A DNA stretch of 64,000 nucleotides from Pseudomonadota bacterium (GTDB lineage Bacteria > Pseudomonadota > Alphaproteobacteria > Rhizobiales > Xanthobacteraceae). Positions 26,803-35,213 of this stretch are shown here, piece by piece; position 1 is the stretch's first letter, and each line of letters starts with the position of its first letter. The stretch spans positions 1 to 64,000 of the forward strand of contig JAEXYA010000034.1 in NCBI GenBank assembly GCA_023451825.1. Reading direction: 5' to 3'. The notes below the pieces were generated by a model, which ran no database searches, was not told where the DNA came from, and worked only from the letters and a program-made list of their open reading frames with translations. The position numbers were made by a program, and so were the translations under genes.

Positions 26803-27762
26803 CTAGTTCAACTTACGCGCCGGCTCGCCTTTCAGAAATCCGCCAATCCCTTCGATCATCTCGGCATAGATGCGCTTGTAGTTCTCTGCCGTCACATAAC
26901 CGAGATGCGGCGTGATCACGACATTGTCGAGCTTGCGCAGTGGGCTGTCGGTGGGCAGCGGCTCGTACGAATAAGTGTCGATGCCTGCACCGGCGATCTT
27001 CTTCGCCTGCAGCGTTTCGAGCAATGCCGCCTCATCCACGATCGGCCCGCGCGCCGTGTTGATGAGATAGGCCGTCGGTTTCATGCGTGCGAGATCGTCA
27101 CGCGACACCAGCCCGCGGGAGCGATCGCTCAGCACCACATGAATGGTGATGACGTCGGATTTCGAAAACAGCTCTTCCTTGCTGGCGTAGGTCACGCCGG
27201 CCTCGGCGCAGGCTTCCGGCGTCAGATTGGTGCTCCAGGCCAGTACCTTCATGCCCAGCGCTTGCGCGATTTTGGCGACCTTGGCGCCGAGCTTGCCGAG
27301 CCCGATGATTCCCAGTGTCTTGCCTTCGACATCCTCGCCGAGCGTTACCTGCCACGGTTCGCCAGCCTTCATCCGCGCGTGTTCGAAGCCGATCTTGCGG
27401 GTCAGTTCCAGCATCAGTCCGATGGTCAGGCCCGCGGTAGGATTGCCGACCATGGCCGTGCCGCAGACGGTGACGCCATGCGCCTTGGCTGCTTCGAGGT
27501 CGATCGCAGCATTGCGCATGCCCGAGGTGATCAACAGCTTCAGCTTCGAGAGTGCCTCGAACATCTTTCGCGGGAACGGTGTGCGTTCGCGCATGGCGCA
27601 GACGATCTCGAAATCCTTCAACGCGGCTGCGGCTTCATCAGCGGACGTAAACGGCTTGTCGAAGACGGTGATGTCGATGCGGTCGCTAAGCGCCGACCAG
27701 TCGGCCAGCTTCAAAGCGACATTCTGGTAGTCGTCGAGGATTGCGCAGCGCAGCCGGGTCAT
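26803..27762 (-). CDS. D-2-hydroxyacid dehydrogenase family protein
   Basis: A 319-residue NAD(P)-dependent dehydrogenase of the D-isomer-specific 2-hydroxyacid family. The Rossmann motif is GIIGLGKLGAKVAKI (residues about 151-165). Catalytic Arg is in NTARGPIVDE, Glu in GIDTYSYEPL and His in ITPHLGY, so all three catalytic residues are present. It would interconvert a 2-keto acid and a D-2-hydroxy acid in the cytoplasm; phosphoglycerate or glyoxylate-like substrates cannot be told apart here. It is a single gene convergent with the transpeptidase. Confidence 0.9.
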   Translation of the reverse strand: MTRLRCAILDDYQNVALKLADWSALSDRIDITVFDKPFTSADEAAAALKDFEIVCAMRERTPFPRKMFEALSKLKLLITSGMRNAAIDLEAAKAHGVTVCGTAMVGNPTAGLTIGLMLELTRKIGFEHARMKAGEPWQVTLGEDVEGKTLGIIGLGKLGAKVAKIAQALGMKVLAWSTNLTPEACAEAGVTYASKEELFSKSDVITIHVVLSDRSRGLVSRDDLARMKPTAYLINTARGPIVDEAALLETLQAKKIAGAGIDTYSYEPLPTDSPLRKLDNVVITPHLGYVTAENYKRIYAEMIEGIGGFLKGEPARKLN

Positions 27763-27842
27763 GAGGTCCGTCCATCCGGTAAGGGGAACGGAGACATCGC
27801 GCGCCGCGTCGATGCGCGCAAGGGCCGTGCGCGACGATCAGC

Positions 27843-28040
27843 TCAATGTGAGGTGGGAGCCTCTTCCTTGGCACGGCACGCCGGGCCGGGACCGCGCATA
27901 TAATGTTGTTCCGGATGGTACGGATTGAACGCCGCCACGAAGAAGGTCTGCCAAAACTGACGAATCTCGCGCAGCAATCCGGGCTGCGTCGAGGAGGCCT
28001 CGCTGCGGGCCGTGGAAGGTGCTGATGCCATAGTCGCCAT
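27843..28040 (-). CDS. Small hypothetical protein
   Basis: A 65-residue protein with an aromatic core LREIRQFWQTFFVAAFNPYHPEQHYMRGPGPA that does not look like a chance translation. There is no signal peptide; the hydrophobic stretch is short and amphipathic. The ATG at 28040 follows GGCGGAGC and is preferred to a GTG at 28118 that lacks a ribosome binding site. It lies upstream of the dehydrogenase on the same strand. No family is known to me, and it could be a peripheral membrane peptide. Confidence 0.55.
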   Translation of the reverse strand: MATMASAPSTARSEASSTQPGLLREIRQFWQTFFVAAFNPYHPEQHYMRGPGPACRAKEEAPTSH

Positions 28041-28273
28041 GACGGGCTCCGCCTGTCTGCCCGCGGCTCCGGCCGCGGCGGGCGTAAGGAATCGCCCTGT
28101 CAGCACAGTGGTCGCCACTTATTAAAAACCGGTTCGAATTGTCATCAACGGGAAACGCATGGAGGCTAGCGTTACCAATTGCTTAAGACCCCCGGTTGCC
28201 CTTTGGGGGCATGGCCGCTACATCACTGGCAACCCGATTTTTACGCCTCACGCACCGGATTCCAAGGATCACG

Positions 28274-29923
28274 ATGGCTCGCCAGTTCGTCTATTTCATG
28301 CAGGGTCTGACCAAGGCCTATCCGACCCGCAAGGTGCTGGATAACGTCCATCTGTCATTCTACCCGGACGCCAAGATCGGCGTGCTCGGCGTCAACGGCG
28401 CGGGTAAATCGACCCTGCTGAAGATCATGGCGGGCCTCGACAAAGAATATACGGGTGAAGCCTGGGTCGCCCAGGGCGCCCGGGTCGGCTATCTCGAACA
28501 GGAACCGCAGCTCGACGCGTCGCTGACCGTCCGCGAGAACGTGATGCTTGGCGTCGCCAAGCAGAAGGCGATCCTCGATCGCTACAACGAACTGGCGATG
28601 AACTATTCCGAAGAGACCGCCGACGAGATGACCAAGCTGCAGGACGAGATCGAGGCCCAGGGCCTGTGGGATCTCGACAGCAAGGTCGATCAGGCGATGG
28701 ACGCGCTGCGCTGTCCGCCCGACGATGCCGATGTCAGCAAGCTCTCGGGCGGTGAACGCCGCCGCGTCGCGCTGTGCAAGCTGCTGCTCGATGCGCCCGA
28801 ACTGCTGCTGCTCGACGAACCGACCAACCATCTCGACGCCGAATCCGTGTCGTGGCTGGAAGGCCATCTGCGCAACTATCCCGGCGCCATCCTGATCGTG
28901 ACCCACGATCGCTACTTCCTCGACAATGTCACCTCGTGGATCCTCGAGCTCGATCGCGGCCGTGGTATCCCCTATGAGGGCAACTACTCGTCCTGGCTGG
29001 TGCAGAAGCAGAAGCGCCTCGAGCAGGAAGGTCGCGAGGACGCAGCCCACCAGAAGACGCTCGCCCGCGAGCAGGAGTGGATTGCCTCGTCGCCAAAGGC
29101 ACGTCAGGCGAAGTCCAAGGCGCGTTACCAGCGCTACGAGGACCTGCTCAAACAGGCCAGCGAGAAGCAGAGCCAGTCGGCCCAGATCATCATTCCGGTC
29201 GCCGAGCGCCTCGGCGACAATGTGGTGGACTTCGAGCATCTCAACAAAGGTTTTGGCGATCGCCTCCTGATCGACGATCTCACCTTCAAGCTGCCTCCGG
29301 GCGGCATCGTCGGCGTGATCGGCCCGAACGGCGCCGGCAAGTCCACGCTGTTCAAGATGATCACCAAGCAGGAAACGCCGGACGGCGGCACCATCACCGT
29401 CGGCGAGACTGTGCAACTCGGCTATGTCGATCAGTCGCGCGATGCGCTGGATGACAAGGCGACCGTCTGGGAAGAGATTTCCGGCAAGAACGAGCTGATC
29501 CTGCTCGGCAAGAAGGAAGTGAATTCGCGCGGCTATTGCTCGGCCTTCAACTTCAAGGGCGGCGACCAGCAGAAGAAGGTCGGATCGCTCTCAGGCGGCG
29601 AACGCAACCGCGTCCATCTCGCCAAGATGCTGAAGTCCGGCGCCAATGTCCTGCTGCTCGACGAACCGACCAACGATCTCGACGTCGATACGCTGCGTGC
29701 GCTCGAAGAGGCGCTGGAAGATTTCGCCGGCTGCGCCGTGATAATCAGCCATGATCGCTGGTTCCTCGATCGTATCGCCACGCACATCCTCGCTTTCGAG
29801 GGCGACAGCCATGTCGAATGGTTCGAGGGCAACTTCCAGGACTATGAGAAGGACAAGATGCGCCGTCTCGGCCAGGACAGCATCATCCCGCATCGCGTGA
29901 AGTATAAGAAGCTGACGCGCTAA
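28274..29923 (+). CDS. ettA: ABC-F ATPase, energy-dependent translational throttle EttA
   Basis: A 549-residue soluble ABC-F protein with two nucleotide-binding domains. Walker A motifs are GVNGAGKST (about residues 38-46) and GPNGAGKST (about 350-358); signature motifs are LSGGERRRVALCKLLL and LSGGERNRVHLAKML; both Walker B motifs end in LLLDEPTN. The lysine-rich linker (KARQAKSKARYQRYEDL) is the P-site-contacting region. EttA binds the ribosomal E site and gates the first elongation step according to ATP/ADP. ATG 28274 follows AAGGATCACG; the frame continues upstream without family similarity. Length matches EttA. Confidence 0.95.
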   Translation: MARQFVYFMQGLTKAYPTRKVLDNVHLSFYPDAKIGVLGVNGAGKSTLLKIMAGLDKEYTGEAWVAQGARVGYLEQEPQLDASLTVRENVMLGVAKQKAILDRYNELAMNYSEETADEMTKLQDEIEAQGLWDLDSKVDQAMDALRCPPDDADVSKLSGGERRRVALCKLLLDAPELLLLDEPTNHLDAESVSWLEGHLRNYPGAILIVTHDRYFLDNVTSWILELDRGRGIPYEGNYSSWLVQKQKRLEQEGREDAAHQKTLAREQEWIASSPKARQAKSKARYQRYEDLLKQASEKQSQSAQIIIPVAERLGDNVVDFEHLNKGFGDRLLIDDLTFKLPPGGIVGVIGPNGAGKSTLFKMITKQETPDGGTITVGETVQLGYVDQSRDALDDKATVWEEISGKNELILLGKKEVNSRGYCSAFNFKGGDQQKKVGSLSGGERNRVHLAKMLKSGANVLLLDEPTNDLDVDTLRALEEALEDFAGCAVIISHDRWFLDRIATHILAFEGDSHVEWFEGNFQDYEKDKMRRLGQDSIIPHRVKYKKLTR

Positions 29924-29965
29924 GGCGCTGAAGCGCGGAAGGCCGCCGCGCGATCTGCGTGGCGG

Positions 29966-30370
29966 TCAGGGTGAGATGAGTTCGACGCTCGGGAAGTAAG
30001 AGCGATAGCGTCGGGCATCGCGCGTCAGGATGGGAATCTTAGCGACGTCTGCATGAGCGCCGATGAGAAAGTCTGCGATCAGACTTGTCCGCGGACCGCC
30101 GCTTTTTCGGTAAGCGCCGAAGGCCTGCCCCGCCCGGAATAGAGATTGTTCTGGCAGTCGTTCGAGCGATAGCTCCATCGTATGTATGGTCTCGTGCAGC
30201 AACGCTTCGGAACTGAAGCGAGCTGACAGCTCGGCGTAGACAATATCATTGATAACGAGCGGGGCTCTTTTTAACTCAGGCGCGATGGTCAGTTGTTCAA
30301 TGGACCAAATCGACCATTTGGCATCCTTCGAAATGACGTCGATCAGGACGTTTGTATCGACAAGGATCAC
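29966..30370 (-). CDS. vapC: VapC-type PIN-domain toxin
   Basis: A 134-residue PIN-domain ribonuclease toxin. The conserved acidic residues are visible: D5 in ILVDTNVLID, E47 in VYAELSARF, D98 or nearby in LIADFLIGAHA, and D in LTRDARRYRSYFP. VapC toxins cleave tRNA or rRNA. Its start overlaps the antitoxin stop by four bases (ATGA), the standard arrangement. The gene is followed by the convergent ettA end, so the cassette is self-contained. Confidence 0.9.
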   Translation of the reverse strand: MILVDTNVLIDVISKDAKWSIWSIEQLTIAPELKRAPLVINDIVYAELSARFSSEALLHETIHTMELSLERLPEQSLFRAGQAFGAYRKSGGPRTSLIADFLIGAHADVAKIPILTRDARRYRSYFPSVELISP

Positions 30371-30642
30371 AATTTCGGATCCTCTGCGGGATCGCCTCTG
30401 AGTTCCAGCATGATTTCATCGGTTGTCGCTCCCGAAATCAGGCGACGATCCGCCAGCGCTTCAAGCTTTTTCCGATATTCATTCGCGGTTTCGGGGCGCC
30501 CGGCCACTCTGGGTTTTTCGATGGAAACGCCGCCGGTCGCCGTCACGCGCACGACCACCTCGTCGCCTGGCTGGATGCCGGCCGCGTCGCGGATTTCCTT
30601 CGGGAGGGTCACCTGACCCTTGCTGGTCACGGTGGTGTTCAT
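30367..30642 (-). CDS. vapB: AbrB/MazE-type antitoxin of the VapBC pair
   Basis: A 91-residue antitoxin. The N-terminal 45 residues are a swapped-hairpin AbrB domain (TTVTSKGQVTLPKEIRDAAGIQPGDEV, residues about 3-29), which binds DNA; the C-terminal half is the likely toxin-binding tail. It is the first gene of the vapBC operon, and a near-perfect palindrome lies 39-56 bases upstream of its start, which fits autoregulation by the VapBC complex. Confidence 0.9.
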   Translation of the reverse strand: MNTTVTSKGQVTLPKEIRDAAGIQPGDEVVVRVTATGGVSIEKPRVAGRPETANEYRKKLEALADRRLISGATTDEIMLELRGDPAEDPKL

Positions 30643-30680
30643 GACGGCCTCGGGTGTTCGATGGTGCGAAAAAAGGTAAT

Positions 30681-30698
30681 ACCGACATCAATGCCGGT
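30681..30698. promoter_or_regulatory. Probable vapBC operator
   Basis: An 18-base imperfect palindrome, ACCGACATCAATGCCGGT, with matching outer ACCG/CGGT and inner CAT/ATG arms. It lies upstream of the antitoxin start, where AbrB-type antitoxins autoregulate. Confidence 0.6.
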
Positions 30699-30797
30699 CA
30701 ATAATGGGGCAGTGTAGTGCTGCCTGATTCTGCCGCCAATGAGCGATTTCGGCGCGTCGAATATTGCTCTACAAGGGCGCACGACAAAGCGGAGACG

Positions 30798-31571
30798 ATG
30801 ATGGCCGACTGGAGCGCCCAGCAATATTTGAAATTCGAGGATGAGCGCACCCGCCCGGCGCGGGATCTGCTCGCGCAGGTGCCATTGGCGGATGCGCGAA
30901 AGGTCGTCGATATCGGCTGCGGCCCCGGCAACTCGACCGAGCTTCTGGTCAATCGCTGGCCGGAAGCTGCAGTCATCGGCGTCGATACGTCCGCCGACAT
31001 GCTCCGTCAGGCGCGCGAGCGGCTGCCGGGCAAGACCTTCATCGAAGCCAATATCGCCCATTGGGTGCCGCCGGCAGGCAGCGATGTCCTGTTTGCCAAT
31101 GCGGTGTTCCAGTGGGTGCCGGATCACATCAAGCAGCTCAAGCGCCTTGCCACAGGCCTGCCGCCGGGCGGCGTACTGGCGGTGCAGATGCCGGACAATC
31201 TCGACGAGCCCAGCCATGTGCTGATGCGCGAAGTCGCGTACATGGAGCCATGGCGCAAGCAGTTGTCGAAGGCTGCGGAGTTGCGCGACTCCCTGCCGAA
31301 GCCGGGCGCTTATTACGACGCCCTGCAGCCCATCTGTTCGCGCGTCGAGATCTGGCATACCGTCTACAATCACGCGTTGGCCGATGCGTCAGCCATCGTG
31401 GAATGGGTGAAGGGCACCGGGCTGCGTCCCTTCGTCGATCCGCTCGAGAGCGCCGATCGCAAGGCCTATATCGCCGAGTATACGGCGCGCATCGCTGCGA
31501 CCTATCTGCCTCACGCCGACGGCAAGGTGTTGCTGCGCTTTCCGCGGATCTTCATCGTCGCTGTGAAGTAG
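30798..31571 (+). CDS. tam: Trans-aconitate 2-methyltransferase
   Basis: A 257-residue SAM-dependent methyltransferase. Motif I is VVDIGCGPGNSTELL (residues about 35-49), and D62 in VIGVDTSADML would contact the SAM ribose. The sequences FANAVFQWVPDH and GGVLAVQMPDNLDEPSH are characteristic of Tam, which methylates trans-aconitate to relieve inhibition of aconitase in the cytoplasm. The start is ATG 30798 or 30801, behind GGAGACG. It stands alone between vapBC and a UPF0114 gene. Confidence 0.92.
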   Translation: MMADWSAQQYLKFEDERTRPARDLLAQVPLADARKVVDIGCGPGNSTELLVNRWPEAAVIGVDTSADMLRQARERLPGKTFIEANIAHWVPPAGSDVLFANAVFQWVPDHIKQLKRLATGLPPGGVLAVQMPDNLDEPSHVLMREVAYMEPWRKQLSKAAELRDSLPKPGAYYDALQPICSRVEIWHTVYNHALADASAIVEWVKGTGLRPFVDPLESADRKAYIAEYTARIAATYLPHADGKVLLRFPRIFIVAVK

Positions 31572-31683
31572 TGTCGATGCGGCCAGTTGCCGCGCAGCCG
31601 GACATCATGACGTTCGCAACCTGCCGATATAAGTCCGCATCGCAGATCAAGCCGACGATTCTTCTCACAAAGAGACCTTTCGC

Positions 31684-32301
31684 ATGTCCATGACGCCTGA
31701 AACGCCTTTGCCGCCGAAGAAGGCGCACACCATGCGCCCGATCCCCGTTTTGATTTTCGGGTCGCGTTGGCTGCAATTGCCGCTTTATATCGGCCTGATC
31801 ATCGCCCAGGGCGTCTATGTGGTGCTGTTCCTCAAGGAGCTGTGGCACCTCGTCACCCATTCGTTCGATTTCAGCGAGCAGCAGATCATGCTGGTCGTGC
31901 TCGGCCTCATCGACGTGGTGATGATCTCGAATCTTTTGGTGATGGTGATCGTCGGCGGTTACGAAACTTTCGTGTCGCGTCTCAATCTGCGAGGCCATCC
32001 CGACGAGCCGGAATGGCTCAGCCACGTGAATGCCAGCGTGCTGAAGATCAAGCTGGCGATGGCGATTATCGGCATCTCGTCGATCCATCTCTTGCGCACT
32101 TTCATCGAAGCCGGTGGGCTCGGCAATACCGGCTCGCGCACCACCAATTTCACCGAGACCGGCGTGATGTGGCAGACCATCATCCATGTGGTCTTCATCC
32201 TCTCGGCGGTCGGCATCGCCTATGTCGACAAGCTGTCGAACAGCGCCGAATTCAACGGGCATGGCAAGCACAAGGCCGATCACGGAGCGCACGGGCATTG
32301 A
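31684..32301 (+). CDS. UPF0114/YqhA family membrane protein
   Basis: A 205-residue inner-membrane protein of the UPF0114 (TIGR00645) family with four predicted membrane segments (about residues 31-55, 70-92, 125-145, 160-180). Family segments include FGSRWLQLPLYIGLIIAQGVY, IDVVMISNLLVMVIVGGYETFVSRL and KIKLAMAIIGISSIHLLRTF. The C-terminus is histidine-rich (HGKHKADHGAHGH), which may bind metal. Function is unknown. Its stop overlaps the start of the MltB-type gene (TGATG), so translation is coupled. Confidence 0.9.
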   Translation: MSMTPETPLPPKKAHTMRPIPVLIFGSRWLQLPLYIGLIIAQGVYVVLFLKELWHLVTHSFDFSEQQIMLVVLGLIDVVMISNLLVMVIVGGYETFVSRLNLRGHPDEPEWLSHVNASVLKIKLAMAIIGISSIHLLRTFIEAGGLGNTGSRTTNFTETGVMWQTIIHVVFILSAVGIAYVDKLSNSAEFNGHGKHKADHGAHGH

Positions 32302-33542
32302 TGGAGCAAGGTCGACGATGGCTGCTTCGCGCGCTGCTTGGCGGCGCTCTCGGCCTCGCATTGCCTGCTCCTCTCGCTTTGGCTACGGACGCCGCGTTCA
32401 CGAGCTTTGTCGTCTCGCTCTGGCCCGAGGCCCAAAAGGCTGGCATTTCGCGCCGGATATTTGACGACGCGACACGCGGCCTCGAGCCCGATTACAAGCT
32501 GCCCGATCTGCTGCTGCCCGGCCGTCCCGCGACCGGCGCGCCGTCGCAGGCGGAGTTCGTGCAGGTGCCGGCGGACTATCTGAAGGAAGCCAGTATCGCG
32601 CGTCTCGCCGCCGAGGGACGTCGCCTCTACGGTCAGCACCGCAAGACACTGCAGGCGATCGAGCAGCAGACCGGGGTGCCCGGCACCATCATCCTGGCGA
32701 TCTGGGGCCGCGAGACCGACTACGGCCGCCACCGGCTGCCTTATGACGGTATTCGCACGCTGGCCACGCAAGCTTATGTCGGCCGTCGCAAAGAGCAGTA
32801 TCGCGGCGAATTCATTGCTGCACTCAAACTGATCCAGAGCGGGGTGGTCTCGCGGCAGGACCTGCGCGTGTCATGGGGCGGCGCCACCGGCTTCACGCAA
32901 TTCCTGCCGGCCGAGCTTGAAAAGCATGGCGTCGATTTCGATGGCGACGGCAAGGTCGATATCTGGAAATCGGTGCCGGATGCCTTGGCGTCGGCCGCTC
33001 AGCAGCTCGTCAACAAAGGCTGGCAACGCGGTATGCGCTGGGCATACGAGGTACGTGCCCCGGCCAATGCCGATTGCACCATGGGCGTGCCGGAAGTGAC
33101 ACGCCCGATCGGCGAGTGGATCCGTGCCGGCTTCATGCCGGTGCGGGGCGAAAAGGTCAGTGCAGGCGAGCAAGCGCAGCCGGCGTCATTGCTGCAGCCC
33201 GAAGGCACCTATGGTCCGGCCTTCCTCACCACGAAGAACTACTTCGTCATCAAGGAATATAATTTTTCGGATCTCTACGTGCTGTTCGTCGGCCATGTTG
33301 CCGATCGCATCGCCAACGGGCAGCCATTCGCCACACCATGGGCGGCGACCAAGCAGCTCCGCAGCACCGATGTCGAGGCCATGCAGCGGCACCTGACATC
33401 GCTGGGGGTCTATGGCGACAAGGTGGATGGCAAGGCCGGCATGAAGACGCGCGCGGCGCTCGGTGCATTTCAGAAGTCAGCGAAGCTCAAGCTCGACTGC
33501 TGGCCGAGCGAATCCGTCCTGCGCGCCATGAACGCGCGATAG
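32301..33542 (+). CDS. Lytic murein transglycosylase, MltB type, with peptidoglycan-binding domain
   Basis: A 413-residue exported enzyme. A signal peptide covers residues 1-28 (LPAPLALA-T). The SLT_2/MltB catalytic domain spans about 30-330, with the catalytic glutamate in IWGRETDYG (about residue 136) and the GATGFTQFLPA motif; a C-terminal peptidoglycan-binding domain of about 60 residues follows (VEAMQRHLTSLGVYGDKVDGKAGMKTRAALGAFQ). It cleaves glycan strands to 1,6-anhydro products in the periplasm. The start overlaps the UPF0114 stop. A terminator follows. Confidence 0.92.
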   Translation: MEQGRRWLLRALLGGALGLALPAPLALATDAAFTSFVVSLWPEAQKAGISRRIFDDATRGLEPDYKLPDLLLPGRPATGAPSQAEFVQVPADYLKEASIARLAAEGRRLYGQHRKTLQAIEQQTGVPGTIILAIWGRETDYGRHRLPYDGIRTLATQAYVGRRKEQYRGEFIAALKLIQSGVVSRQDLRVSWGGATGFTQFLPAELEKHGVDFDGDGKVDIWKSVPDALASAAQQLVNKGWQRGMRWAYEVRAPANADCTMGVPEVTRPIGEWIRAGFMPVRGEKVSAGEQAQPASLLQPEGTYGPAFLTTKNYFVIKEYNFSDLYVLFVGHVADRIANGQPFATPWAATKQLRSTDVEAMQRHLTSLGVYGDKVDGKAGMKTRAALGAFQKSAKLKLDCWPSESVLRAMNAR

Positions 33543-33557
33543 CGCCTCACGCAAAAT

Positions 33558-33586
33558 AAAAGCCCGGCCAAGAAGGCCGGGCTTTT
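33558..33586. terminator. Bidirectional intrinsic terminator
   Basis: Perfect 12-bp stem AAAAGCCCGGCC / GGCCGGGCTTTT with a 5-base loop, between the convergent MltB gene and the small glycine-zipper gene at 33614. Confidence 0.9.
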
Positions 33587-33613
33587 GATATCAGACCGTG
33601 AGGTCGCTTGTGA

Positions 33614-33913
33614 TTAATCGCAAACCTCGACCGGACGGTAGCGCCAGACGCCACGATAGTCGTCCCAGACGCGCTGGCGAACCATGCGGCAGGCCGGCTC
33701 GACATAAACCGGGGCAGGGGCGTAGCCGTAGCCACCGTAAACAGGGGCCGGGCGGCTGGCAGCGATAGCGCCACCGAGCAGCGCGCCGCCGATCAGACCA
33801 CCGGCAACGCCGGCAGCGATGCGGCCGCCATCGGCCTTGGCGGCAGGCGCCACGGCGACCAGCGAAGCTGCGATCGTCGCGGCGGCAACCAGAGCGGAAA
33901 CTGTCTTCTTCAT
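33614..33913 (-). CDS. Exported glycine-zipper protein
   Basis: A 99-residue protein with a signal peptide (residues 1-27, ending in AAKA-D), a glycine-zipper segment GRIAAGVAGGLIGGALLGGAIAA (about 30-52), a Pro/Tyr-rich stretch and a C-terminal CRMVRQRVWDDYRGVWRYRPVEVCD with two cysteines that may form a disulfide. ATG 33913 gives the signal peptide. It is an obvious paralogue of the next gene on the same strand. Probably an envelope protein; function unknown. Confidence 0.8.
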   Translation of the reverse strand: MKKTVSALVAAATIAASLVAVAPAAKADGGRIAAGVAGGLIGGALLGGAIAASRPAPVYGGYGYAPAPVYVEPACRMVRQRVWDDYRGVWRYRPVEVCD

Positions 33914-34114
33914 CTCAAGTCTCTCCCACAAGGGCGCCGCAAGCGACGCGTTAAAGGTTCTCACGCGGAATTCGAACTGACGGCCATTTCAATCGCCCAA
34001 CCGTCAACTCGGCGTAAACACTCACGAAGCAGTGGCCCGAAAAAGCGGTTTTTTCGCGCCACTTCAAGTCGTGCATATCGGAATTAATCCGAAGTGCATC
34101 GGGAATTCTGGGCC

Positions 34115-34429
34115 TTAGCCACAGACGCGCACGCGGCGGAAACGCCAACCATAACCGTCCCAGAAGCGCTGACGCTGCCAATAGCAATCGCCGTAATAGC
34201 CGGGGCCGGCGACGTAAGCGGGGCCGCCGCCATAATAGCCGTAGCCGGGGCCGTAATAGCCGCCAGAGCCTGCCGCAATGGCGCCGCCGAGAATAGCGCC
34301 GCCGATCAGCCCGGCAGCTACGCCGGCACCACCGCCACCGTGACGCCAGTGTTGTGCGCTCGCTGTGGTCGGCACGGCTGCAACAGCCAGTGCGGCGACG
34401 GCGGCAAGGGCCATCAAGGTCTTCTTCAT
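34115..34429 (-). CDS. Exported glycine-zipper protein (paralogue)
   Basis: A 104-residue protein with a signal peptide (residues 1-25, TTASA-Q), the zipper GVAAGLIGGAILGGAIAAG, a Gly/Tyr-rich middle and the C-terminal pattern CYWQRQRFWDGYGWRFRRVRVCG. Zipper and terminal C-x(n)-R-R-W-C layout match the gene at 33614, so this is a tandem duplication. The ATG at 34429 is behind TGAGGTGACC. Unknown envelope function. Confidence 0.8.
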   Translation of the reverse strand: MKKTLMALAAVAALAVAAVPTTASAQHWRHGGGGAGVAAGLIGGAILGGAIAAGSGGYYGPGYGYYGGGPAYVAGPGYYGDCYWQRQRFWDGYGWRFRRVRVCG

Positions 34430-34774
34430 GAGGTCACCTCATTCACTTCTACACGCACCAAATAGCGCGGCATGGGGCCAAAAGTTTCATATCCGACTTG
34501 AATGATCAATGAACGGAACCGCGCTGATTTGGTCGCAAATTCACAGCTGGCAACAGTTGGACGCGCGGCCCGGCAGGTGGGTTCACGGCAAGAACGGCGA
34601 GCTGGTCTAATCTTACCTTCCCGCGTGAATTTCTTTCGATTTAGATTCGTTCAAAAAAATATGCAGGCGGATCAGTAGTTTGGAATAGCTTGAAGTTGCG
34701 CGTTTTGGCTTTGCATCCGGGCGGTCGCTTCCATATCCAAGATGTGTACCGACCTGCGAGCGTGCCTTCAGCTA
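34430..34774. other. Intergenic region before bfd
   Basis: About 345 bases between the minus-strand zipper gene and bfd. There is no supported gene. The right half is AT-richer and contains an ICE-like sequence (34640-34656); otherwise nothing is visible. Confidence 0.5.
34640..34656. promoter_or_regulatory. Degenerate iron-control-element-like site before bfd
   Basis: TTTAGATTCGTTCAAAA resembles the perfect element before bfr (TTTAGAA-N3-TTCTAAA) with two mismatches. It lies about 120 bases upstream of bfd. This may be a weak Irr site or chance. Confidence 0.35.
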
Positions 34775-35065
34775 ATGATCGTCTGTTCCTGCAACGTCTT
34801 TTCCGACCATGACATCCGCAAGGCTGTCGCCGGGGCCCAGCCGCCGCGGACGCCGGGGCAGGTGTATGGTTGTCTGGGCTGTAGCGCCCAGTGCGGGCGG
34901 TGCGCACGCACGATCAAGAAGATCATGGACGAGGCGCTCGGCGCCTGCGCTAAATCCTGTTGCTCTGGCTGTCCGCACACGGCAGCTCATGCCAACACCG
35001 CGGATCTCAGCGCTCCCGCGCCGGTCGAGATCGTTGCTTCCGGGACCGTCGGGGTTGCGGCTTAA
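34775..35065 (+). CDS. bfd: Bacterioferritin-associated ferredoxin
   Basis: A 96-residue [2Fe-2S] protein. The cluster cysteines are in MIVCSCNVFSDHDI (C4, C6) and CLGCSAQCGRC (about residues 33-43). Bfd reduces the haem of bacterioferritin to release stored iron. The tail after residue 65 is longer than in E. coli Bfd, with CCSGC and an Ala/Pro-rich end. ATG 34775 gives the family N-terminus. The gene lies 148 bases upstream of bfr, and both may be iron-regulated by Irr. Confidence 0.9.
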   Translation: MIVCSCNVFSDHDIRKAVAGAQPPRTPGQVYGCLGCSAQCGRCARTIKKIMDEALGACAKSCCSGCPHTAAHANTADLSAPAPVEIVASGTVGVAA

Positions 35066-35149
35066 GCCCCTTTAATCTCACGAAATTTTGGGATATTCCG
35101 CATTTCTCGTCGTTCCGGCGCGAGAAGGGTTGTTCTCCGTCTCAAACTG

Positions 35150-35168
35150 ATTTAGAAAGATTCTAAAT
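35150..35168. promoter_or_regulatory. Iron control element (Irr-type) before bfr
   Basis: Perfect inverted repeat ATTTAGAA-AGA-TTCTAAAT. This matches the ICE palindrome bound by Irr in Bradyrhizobium and relatives. It lies 46 bases upstream of the bfr start, so Irr should repress bfr under iron limitation. Confidence 0.8.
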
Positions 35169-35213
35169 ACAGTTTCGAGCCATTATGGTTTGGCTCGGCA
35201 ATAGGAGAGCATC

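Noticed and set aside
26725..27903. Plus-strand frame of 392 residues
   Set aside because: It is antisense to the D-2-hydroxyacid dehydrogenase, which keeps all catalytic residues.
28355..29416. Minus-strand frame of 353 residues
   Set aside because: Antisense to ettA; composition is that of a shadow frame.
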